Assembly (NCBI GenBank): GCA_016207225.1
Contig: JACQQB010000091.1
Coordinates: 1 to 7,404, forward strand
Length of the DNA: 7,404 nucleotides
Source: Microcaldota archaeon
GTDB taxonomy: Archaea > Micrarchaeota > Micrarchaeia > Burarchaeales > JACQQB01
Reading direction: 5' to 3'
In this document: positions 1 through 4,731 of the stretch, one piece after another
Position numbering within the stretch: the stretch's first letter is position 1
How the letters are laid out: each line of letters starts with the position of its first letter
Translations under genes and position numbers: made by a program
Notes under the pieces: model-generated
What the model was told of the DNA's origin: nothing
The model's database searches: none
Seen by the model: only the letters and a program-made list of their open reading frames with translations

Positions 1-156
1 ATAAACAATAAGTGGGGCACCTGCACTCCAATAGGGATTGTTTGTGAACCTGGTACCAAGGTAGGCTGCACACTGCCAGATGCGTGCACATTCGGATTTA
101 AGCAATGCAATATGTGCGGTACGGGTTATGGGAATTGCATAGCGTCGATACAATAA
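1..156 (+). CDS. C-terminal end of a Cys-rich, probably exported protein (partial)
   Basis: Frame 1 is open from the window edge for 51 codons and ends in two tandem stops (TAA TAA, 154-159). The 51 residues hold seven cysteines (8, 15, 23, 29, 36, 39, 46) with many Gly, Thr and Pro. The patterns are W-G-T-C, C-x-P-G-T, C-x5-C, C-x2-C-G and G-N-C. Such spacing is typical of disulfide-stabilised extracellular repeat domains, as in large surface proteins of archaea and some bacteria, so a cell-surface role is inferred. The start and any signal peptide lie outside the window. The next gene follows after about 38 bases on the same strand, with no promoter recognised between them, so this gene probably leads or belongs to the pilin-like operon. 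I do not recognise a named family. An ATG at 105 in another frame lies inside this coding end and is unlikely to be used. Confidence 0.65.
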   Translation: MNNKWGTCTPIGIVCEPGTKVGCTLPDACTFGFKQCNMCGTGYGNCIASIQ

Positions 157-194
157 TAACTAGATGGTTAGCAATAGTAGGTAATGGTGAGATA

Positions 195-812
195 TTGAGA
201 AAAGCATTTTTCTTCATGCTTGATGCATTCACTGCTTTGTACATAATGCTTATATCAATCTCATTACTTCTTTTCTTGGTAAATGTTCCGAAGTCATTGC
301 ATAAGCAATACCAAGAAGTTTATGACATCAACAGGGATTCTTTAACTACTTTGGATAGCTTGAAAATGCGGGATATATGGTCTACACCTTTGAGATCAAG
401 CATTACTGCAGATGAAAGAGATATGGAAAATTCTATTTTAGAGCAAATGGCTAAACACTCTTTATCCTCTCCTTCTCAGCCTGGGTTCGCGAATGCATTG
501 GCACAATCCTTCTTGGATTCTGGAGATTCGCCAATGATACCGATTAATTATGAATATGAGCTTAGCATATTTAGCCTCAAGGAGAATAGATGGATAGTTA
601 TTGCTAGTAGGAATAGCCAGAGTGATAGGGTATTGCAAACTGTTGATTATAGAATAATTCAGGGATACTCGGTGCACGTGGACCCTGGAAGAAATCCGTT
701 TGGATACAGGTCATGCCAGGGCAATGCTACTCCTTGCGATGCACCAATATCATTATTCAATGAGGGTTCCTTGATAGGGCCTACACTAGTAAAGTTGATG
801 GTATGGGTTTAG
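195..812 (+). CDS. Pilin-like membrane-anchored surface protein (pilin gene 1)
   Basis: I place the start at TTG 195, giving 205 aa. GGTGA at 186-190 precedes it, though the spacer is short. The ATG at 105 is in frame but overlaps the upstream Cys-rich gene and would put 30 unrelated residues before the helix. From TTG the protein begins M-R-K-A-F-F-F-M-L-D-A, with one hydrophobic segment at about residues 5-29. This matches the short basic n-region and helix of archaeal class III (type IV pilin-like) exported proteins. It carries Asp at +6 after the presumed cleavage site rather than Glu at +5, a variant shared with pilin gene 5. The remainder (about 30-205) is soluble, mixed charged/hydrophobic, with a C-x7-C pair near the C-terminus, and is probably extracellular. 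It overlaps the next gene by 10 bases, which suggests coupled translation. The exact function is unknown; minor pilin or surface component is the best guess. Confidence 0.65.
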   Translation: MRKAFFFMLDAFTALYIMLISISLLLFLVNVPKSLHKQYQEVYDINRDSLTTLDSLKMRDIWSTPLRSSITADERDMENSILEQMAKHSLSSPSQPGFANALAQSFLDSGDSPMIPINYEYELSIFSLKENRWIVIASRNSQSDRVLQTVDYRIIQGYSVHVDPGRNPFGYRSCQGNATPCDAPISLFNEGSLIGPTLVKLMVWV

Positions 813-2713
813 GAAAAAATAACTTTAGGAAAGGCTTTTTCCTTACGTTGGCAGTTTTAGTAATCTTAACTTTTATGATTACCTCAATTTCTCTCTGGAA
901 TGTTGTGGTGAGAACAAAGGAAGAAAAAGCACCTGTAAGGTTCCAAGCCGAGTCGTTGCAGGAGATAGGGAAGAGCTTCTCAAACAGCAGGATTACACAC
1001 GTTGCTGAGATAATAGATTACAGGGCAGTACATGACTTGGACTGGCATATTAGATATAGTGGGGTATACGCAAAGAATATTTCCACAAGCTTGGAGAAGT
1101 TTGTGCTTTATGGCAGATGCTATCCGCATGACATTAATGAGGATAATCAACTCGACATTGATGGAAGCACATTTCAAAGTTTATCATCGGGCTGTTATTC
1201 GGTGGATCCTGCATTCTGGGTTCCTGGTAGGAATTGCTTGCAGTTCGACTTGAATGATGATAATGCAGTCAACGGCAAGGATGCAGAATGCTTTTTACCC
1301 ACGAATAGAAACGCAACCAGGGATACTTTTAACTACTGGGAGAGTACCACCAGATCCTTGGCAGAGCAGGCTGGATTTAAGCCGACCGCGAAAATAGAAA
1401 ACTTTTCAACTGCGCAAATAGACCCGTGGAATGTTTCTGTTTCGTATAAGGTAAAAATAAACATAAGCGATGGTAAGGAAACGATGGGAATAGAGAAGGA
1501 ATTTTTAGTGGTGGATAATTTTTCAATAGAAGGCTTGGAAGACCCTTTGATAGGAGTTGAGAGCTGGAAAACAGGCGATGTTCCGAGACCAGGAGTGGAA
1601 AAACAGATTTTTAGAGGCCAGCCTTACACACAGTTCGTATCAAGAGTTTCGGGTACGGCTTCAATAGCAAGAGGAAAAGGATGGACATATGGAACCTCTA
1701 AGCAACTGAATGAGAATACCAACCCGAATGAAACGAATAGGATTTTTATAGGCAACGCTCCCCCTGCGGATCCTTCACCTTATGCAGGCTTTGTGCTGTT
1801 AAAGAGCCCCAGAACCACTACAAGAGTAGGAGGCAACGCTACAGGGTCTTGCACCTATAGCTTTACTGCACCCTGTCAGGGAAATGCTAATGCTACATGC
1901 ACGGGTCAGTTTTCAGTAAGTAAGACTTGCAGCTTCTATTTTGTAACCGAGAATTCGAATGATTGCTTTGATTGTTATGAATGGTCTCCTGGCTGCGCTG
2001 TTTTCTGTGAGAATGTACCGTTAGGGAATGTTACACCTGCAAATGCAACTCCAGGAAGTGTGAGACTATTGACCCCGAATCAGGTGGTTGCAAAACCCAG
2101 AGAGCCTGCAAGACCGATTAAATCTGACGGCAGCGGGACTAAACCATATGTCCAGTTCTCAGATAAGCAGGCCAACTTCACTCCTCCGAGCACATTTGAC
2201 AATAGATTTTTGTTTGTTATGAGTGACCTGAGCTGGATAGTCAACAATACCATAGACCCGTTAGGTTTCGACCAGTTCCTTGGCGATGGCATACCTACAG
2301 GTGCAGCTTTTACTACGTTATCCCACACAGGTGAAGTCAGGTTTTATGACATAGAGAATTTGAGGGATTATGGCGTATGCAGTTCATACAGGGAGACCAC
2401 TTTGGCACCAAGCTTCTTTGCTAGATTACAGGGAACCAGGAATGTTAGCTTTGACAGCAATGGAATTGAGTCGTTTATTGTTGGCCAGTGGACTGTCAGG
2501 GACAATTTATCACAGGTGGATTGGGAGTATTATAGCAATATCACTGGTATAACTGTGAGAGGAATGCCTGGCTGTAAGAGTAATGCTGACTGCATAGCTA
2601 ATGTGCCATTAGGTCATTTCACTTTAAGCACTAACGCACTGAGCAGGTATGGTGCAGTTGAGATTGCATGCCCTTTAACTGGCTTTGGGGCAAAATGTGG
2701 GGTAATAAATTGA
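803..2713 (+). CDS. Large pilin-like surface protein with dockerin-like calcium loops (pilin gene 2)
   Basis: This is a 636-aa protein whose ATG start lies inside the end of the previous gene. The N-terminus reads N-F-R-K-G-F-F-L-T-L-A, with a hydrophobic helix at about residues 11-36. It resembles a class III signal/anchor but has no acidic residue in the helix. Residues 106-163 contain two calcium-loop motifs, each preceded by Cys-x3. The first starts at D110 (D-x-N-x-D-x3-D). The second starts at D149 (D-x-N-x-D-x3-N-x2-D) and fits the dockerin/EF-hand loop at every ligand position. There are 17 cysteines, clustered at 106-163, 350-402 and 591-632. Many N-x-S/T sequons (for example at 92, 170, 210, 220, 345, 409, 458 and 579) suggest a glycosylated, disulfide-rich extracellular protein. 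It is much larger than a usual pilin. A tip adhesin or capping subunit of the filament made by its neighbours is an inference. It overlaps pilin gene 3 by four bases if that gene starts at TTG 2710. Confidence 0.75.
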   Translation: MGLGKNNFRKGFFLTLAVLVILTFMITSISLWNVVVRTKEEKAPVRFQAESLQEIGKSFSNSRITHVAEIIDYRAVHDLDWHIRYSGVYAKNISTSLEKFVLYGRCYPHDINEDNQLDIDGSTFQSLSSGCYSVDPAFWVPGRNCLQFDLNDDNAVNGKDAECFLPTNRNATRDTFNYWESTTRSLAEQAGFKPTAKIENFSTAQIDPWNVSVSYKVKINISDGKETMGIEKEFLVVDNFSIEGLEDPLIGVESWKTGDVPRPGVEKQIFRGQPYTQFVSRVSGTASIARGKGWTYGTSKQLNENTNPNETNRIFIGNAPPADPSPYAGFVLLKSPRTTTRVGGNATGSCTYSFTAPCQGNANATCTGQFSVSKTCSFYFVTENSNDCFDCYEWSPGCAVFCENVPLGNVTPANATPGSVRLLTPNQVVAKPREPARPIKSDGSGTKPYVQFSDKQANFTPPSTFDNRFLFVMSDLSWIVNNTIDPLGFDQFLGDGIPTGAAFTTLSHTGEVRFYDIENLRDYGVCSSYRETTLAPSFFARLQGTRNVSFDSNGIESFIVGQWTVRDNLSQVDWEYYSNITGITVRGMPGCKSNADCIANVPLGHFTLSTNALSRYGAVEIACPLTGFGAKCGVIN

Positions 2714-3138
2714 GAAAGGGACAGGTTGGTTTAGAAACAATGACTGTAATTGCATTCTTATTACTGTTGACCATACCTTTAGGCCTGCTGTTATTCTCCG
2801 GTACTGGACAGGGATTGGAGGATGTTTCTATTATGCAGGCAAATCAAGCAGTAGTCAAAATAACAAATACCGCGAACGATGTATACATACAAGGTCAGGA
2901 TTCAAAAGCAAGTATATTTGTTTTGATACCTCCAAAGGTGAACAGGATTTTAATAAACGGAAATGAGATTACATTTCGGATGGAAACTTCAAGTGGAACG
3001 GTGGATATAGTAGGGATAAGTGTGGGAAATTTAACCGAGGAAGGAAGTGGTCAGCCAATAACTGCAATAGTGGATCCGAATATATATTTGATAAATGTAA
3101 GTTATCAGCAAGGTAAGGTCAGGTTAGAAAGAGGTTAA
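2710..3138 (+). CDS. Class III signal peptide protein, archaeal pilin-like (pilin gene 3)
   Basis: From TTG 2710 this is a 142-aa protein beginning M-R-K-G-Q-V-G-L-E-T. That is the textbook archaeal class III signal peptide: a basic n-region, cleavage after Gly by an FlaK/PibD-type prepilin peptidase, Gln at +1, Glu at +5, and a hydrophobic helix at about residues 10-29. The soluble part (about 30-142) is Thr/Val/Ile-rich with predicted beta character, and includes T-A-N-D-V-Y-I-Q-G and an I-P-P segment. I chose TTG because it forms a four-base TTGA overlap with the previous stop, has GGGGT six bases upstream, and gives the same M-R-K/R-G-Q start as the next gene. ATG 2695 (nine-base spacing from a GGGG run) and ATG 2668 are in-frame alternatives that add 5 or 14 residues. 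It is likely a pilin or pseudopilin subunit. The assembly ATPase and platform protein are not in this window. Confidence 0.8.
   Translation: MRKGQVGLETMTVIAFLLLLTIPLGLLLFSGTGQGLEDVSIMQANQAVVKITNTANDVYIQGQDSKASIFVLIPPKVNRILINGNEITFRMETSSGTVDIVGISVGNLTEEGSGQPITAIVDPNIYLINVSYQQGKVRLERG
3131..3135 (+). promoter_or_regulatory. Ribosome binding site of pilin gene 4
   Basis: GAGGT lies five bases upstream of ATG 3141 and overlaps the last codons and stop of the preceding gene. It fixes the start of pilin gene 4 and implies that the ribosome terminating on gene 3 can restart directly. Confidence 0.65.
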
Positions 3139-3140
3139 TA

Positions 3141-3554
3141 ATGAGAAGAGGACAAGCTGCATTTGAATTCCTTTCATACTTCACATTTTTCCTACTTATC
3201 TTCATAGTTATTTTCACCTATATGGGCTCGGAGCAGGCAAGGGAAATCAGAGTCAGGGAATTTGAGATATCCAAGGAGATAACTGATAATTTTGCAAGTG
3301 AAGTTAATCTTGCAGTGAGCGTTGGTGACGGGTATAAGAGAACTTTTACTTTCCCCACCAAGATACTCGGTAAAACCAATTACTCAGTATTTTACAGAAA
3401 AGGTTTCGTAGAGTTAACCTGGAGCAGGGGAGAGGATAAATTTGTTTATTTTTCACCTTTGTCAACTGATAATGTTACTGAGTTTGCAGTGGATGTTGAG
3501 AAGGGTTATTTAAGGTTGAATAATACCAGGGGTGTTATATATATCAAACAATAG
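3141..3554 (+). CDS. Class III signal peptide protein, archaeal pilin-like (pilin gene 4)
   Basis: This 137-aa protein begins M-R-R-G-Q-A-A-F-E-F, with a hydrophobic helix at about residues 8-29. Gln at +1 and Glu at +5 after the predicted Gly cleavage site match the class III signal peptide and the Glu that supports pilin subunit packing. The start is well supported: GAGGT at 3131-3135 lies five bases before ATG, and the previous gene ends two bases upstream. The globular part has the segment S-V-G-D-G-Y-K-R-T-F followed by short beta-type stretches and a G-V-I-Y-I C-terminus. It has no cysteines. Together with pilin gene 3 it forms a pair of classical E5 pilin-like proteins, and the two may co-assemble. 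Pilin identity follows from the N-terminus; the specific filament type cannot be told. Confidence 0.8.
   Translation: MRRGQAAFEFLSYFTFFLLIFIVIFTYMGSEQAREIRVREFEISKEITDNFASEVNLAVSVGDGYKRTFTFPTKILGKTNYSVFYRKGFVELTWSRGEDKFVYFSPLSTDNVTEFAVDVEKGYLRLNNTRGVIYIKQ
3529..3534 (+). promoter_or_regulatory. Possible ribosome binding site GGGGTG of pilin gene 5
   Basis: GGGGTG differs from the archaeal GAGGTG by one base and lies six bases before ATA 3541, the alternative non-standard start of pilin gene 5. The GTG start at 3532 lies inside this same motif and would then have no ribosome binding site of its own. The two readings exclude each other. Confidence 0.3.
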
Positions 3555-4044
3555 GAAAGGACAGTTTTTTTCATACGATTCATTGATAGCGACGATCGCA
3601 TTCCTGCTAGTTTTTTCTGTTTTGACGGTTTATTGGTTTAATTTAAGGTCCATAATGAATTCCCCCCATGAACTCTTGGTTGATGACGGGATAAGGATAG
3701 CTGAATCTCTTCTGACTCCAGGCACACCGTTGGATTGGACTTCTTCACCTGCAAGAGCGAATCAATTTGGGTTAACAACTGATTGGGACAGGAATGTTGT
3801 GGATGAGAGCAAAGTAGTGGCTTTAAGGGAGGTTTCGCTTGCCAATTATAGCCTCGCAAAGGATAAGTTCAAAACAATTTATGATTTTTACATAACGATA
3901 GAGGACAAGAATGGGAATAAGTTTCAAGAAATAGGAAGAGCTCCTTCCGGCAGGGCATCGCAGCAAATAAATGTGGAGAGAATTGTCCTGTATAGGAATT
4001 CTACTGCCAAGTTGAGAGTTCAGCTTTGGAGCACTGCAGTCTAG
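3532..4044 (+). CDS. Pilin-like membrane-anchored surface protein (pilin gene 5)
   Basis: The frame opens after a stop at 3517-3519. GTG 3532 is the only conventional start, giving 170 aa and a 23-base overlap with the previous gene. The N-terminal region reads N-R-K-G-Q-F-F-S-Y-D-S, followed by a hydrophobic helix (about residues 16-36 from GTG). The K-G-Q step fits prepilin peptidase cleavage, but Asp at +6 replaces Glu at +5, as in pilin gene 1. The soluble domain has L-L-T-P-G-T-P-L-D-W, then an I/V-V-A-L-R segment and D-F-Y-I-T-I. I recall this pattern from archaeal proteins annotated only as hypothetical or pilin-like. An ATA at 3541, six bases after GGGGTG, would give a tidier n-region, so the start is uncertain. 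It is the last gene of the plus-strand cluster, and its stop overlaps the stop of the opposing gene. Confidence 0.7.
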   Translation: MLYISNNRKGQFFSYDSLIATIAFLLVFSVLTVYWFNLRSIMNSPHELLVDDGIRIAESLLTPGTPLDWTSSPARANQFGLTTDWDRNVVDESKVVALREVSLANYSLAKDKFKTIYDFYITIEDKNGNKFQEIGRAPSGRASQQINVERIVLYRNSTAKLRVQLWSTAV

Positions 4045-4592
4045 TAGGAATAGGCGTCTTCTAGCGTATCTGTTTTTCCTCCAAATTTTAGGAAGCTGAA
4101 AATTCTTAAAAGTTCGATTTGCCTGTCTGTTGCCTGTATCAATCTTTCACAAACATCATCTATTTCCTCTTCAGATACTTCATCCAGAGTTAATGCCTTG
4201 GCCAAGGTTATTGACCTGACAAGTCTTTCCAGCCTGTTCTGTCTTCTTACTTCGTTCACCATTACTTGATCATGAACTAAAACTTTATCTTTTTTATTGC
4301 CATTGAGATATCTTTCTGCTATCCTTTCCAATAAACCGGATCTGGCTTCTTCTAGCAAACCAGACTCCCTGATCCTAGTCGTGACTTCTTTTCTTCTTCT
4401 TTCAATCAATGTTTTTTCAGGTAGATTTGGATCTTCTAAAACTGCTATAAAGGATTGTGCCCTGTTATACAGGCGATCTCCAACAATAAGAGGTTTATAG
4501 TGCCTAAGTGCAGTTTGTAGTTTAGAAAGAAGACGGGATTGTCTAAGCCTAAGTTCGGCGATTACTTCGCTACTTTGGCCAAGAATTTGAAT
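4041..4592 (-). CDS. Unrecognised helix-rich soluble protein with a non-standard start
   Basis: I do not recognise this protein. The frame is open from 4706 to the stop TAG at 4041-4043. Its first conventional start is TTG 4407-4409 (122 aa), which has no ribosome binding site. Upstream the frame continues with plausible coding sequence (for example A-E-L-R-L-R-Q-S-R-L and P-L-I-V-G-D-R-L-Y) back to a strong AGGAGGTG at 4598-4605. The codon at the right distance is ATT 4590-4592, giving 183 aa; I report that extent. The protein is rich in Glu, Arg and Leu, almost certainly mostly alpha-helical, with no signal peptide or membrane segment and two cysteines or fewer. The C-terminal half has an acidic stretch D-E-V-S-E-E-E-I-D-D-V. 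It lies downstream of aEF-2 on the same strand but has its own box A. An alternative is ATG 4594-4596 with a +1 frameshift near 4572. Confidence 0.55.
   Translation of the reverse strand: MQILGQSSEVIAELRLRQSRLLSKLQTALRHYKPLIVGDRLYNRAQSFIAVLEDPNLPEKTLIERRRKEVTTRIRESGLLEEARSGLLERIAERYLNGNKKDKVLVHDQVMVNEVRRQNRLERLVRSITLAKALTLDEVSEEEIDDVCERLIQATDRQIELLRIFSFLKFGGKTDTLEDAYSY
4073..4077 (+). terminator. Possible oligo-T transcription stop after the pilin-like operon
   Basis: A run of five T lies about 30 bases after the last plus-strand stop, inside the end of the opposing gene. Archaeal RNA polymerase can terminate on oligo-T without a hairpin, and no hairpin is seen. A run of five is short, so this is a weak call. 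Confidence 0.2.
4575..4582. repeat. TTGGCCAA palindrome, copy near the start codon
   Basis: An eight-base perfect palindrome just inside the coding start of the unrecognised gene. An identical copy lies 48 bases away at 4623-4630, and a third at 4198-4205 is the core of CCTTGGCCAAGG. Possibly an operator half of a pair flanking the leader. Confidence 0.35.
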
Positions 4593-4597
4593 GCATA

Positions 4598-4605
4598 CAC
4601 CTCCT
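4598..4605 (-). promoter_or_regulatory. Strong ribosome binding site AGGAGGTG
   Basis: On the minus strand AGGAGGTG is complementary to eight bases of the archaeal 16S 3' end. Its GGAGG core lies seven bases before ATT 4592, an ideal distance, and only three bases before ATG 4596, whose frame stops after eight codons. It argues that the unrecognised gene is translated from here rather than from TTG 4409. Confidence 0.65.
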
Positions 4606-4622
4606 GATTTACTATAATGTAT

Positions 4623-4630
4623 TTGGCCAA
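4623..4630. repeat. TTGGCCAA palindrome, copy at the predicted transcription start
   Basis: Identical to the copy at 4575-4582. It falls at the transcription start predicted from the box A at 4648-4655, where a bound protein would block initiation. Function is inferred only from position. Confidence 0.35.
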
Positions 4631-4647
4631 TGTTATTATGAGATAGG

Positions 4648-4655
4648 ATATATAA
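4648..4655 (-). promoter_or_regulatory. Box A (TATA) promoter of the unrecognised minus-strand gene
   Basis: The minus strand reads TTATATAT here, preceded by an A-rich stretch (CAAATC) that could act as BRE. With archaeal spacing of about 27 bases the transcript would begin near 4620-4626, leaving a leader of about 30 bases that contains the AGGAGGTG site. A second AT-rich element (4672-4685, TTTAATAATATTCC on the minus strand) lies a little upstream and could be an alternative box A. Confidence 0.5.
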
Positions 4656-4731
4656 TAGATTTGCTGAGTGGAATATTATTAAAGGAATATGGTTAGGTTT
4701 AAGAAATTATCTCCTTCGGCTGAAAACCTGC

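Noticed and set aside
105..107. ATG 105 as the start of pilin gene 1
   Set aside because: It lies inside the coding end of the Cys-rich gene, has no ribosome binding site, and adds 30 residues before a normal class III n-region.
462..2328. Minus-strand frames at 462-677, 980-1177 and 2080-2328
   Set aside because: They lie opposite well-supported surface protein genes and show no motif or start signal.
1032..2552. Plus-strand frames at 1032-1253 and 2370-2552
   Set aside because: They are out-of-frame shadows within the 636-aa gene, whose own frame has coherent domains.
3638..3859. Minus-strand frame of 73 codons
   Set aside because: Antisense to pilin gene 5, with no supporting signal.
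4297..4500. Plus-strand frame of 67 codons
   Set aside because: It is antisense to the minus-strand unrecognised gene, whose frame is longer and has promoter and ribosome binding site support.
4660..4731. Terminator after EF-2
   Set aside because: The stretch has short T runs on the minus strand but no hairpin or long oligo-T that I can support.
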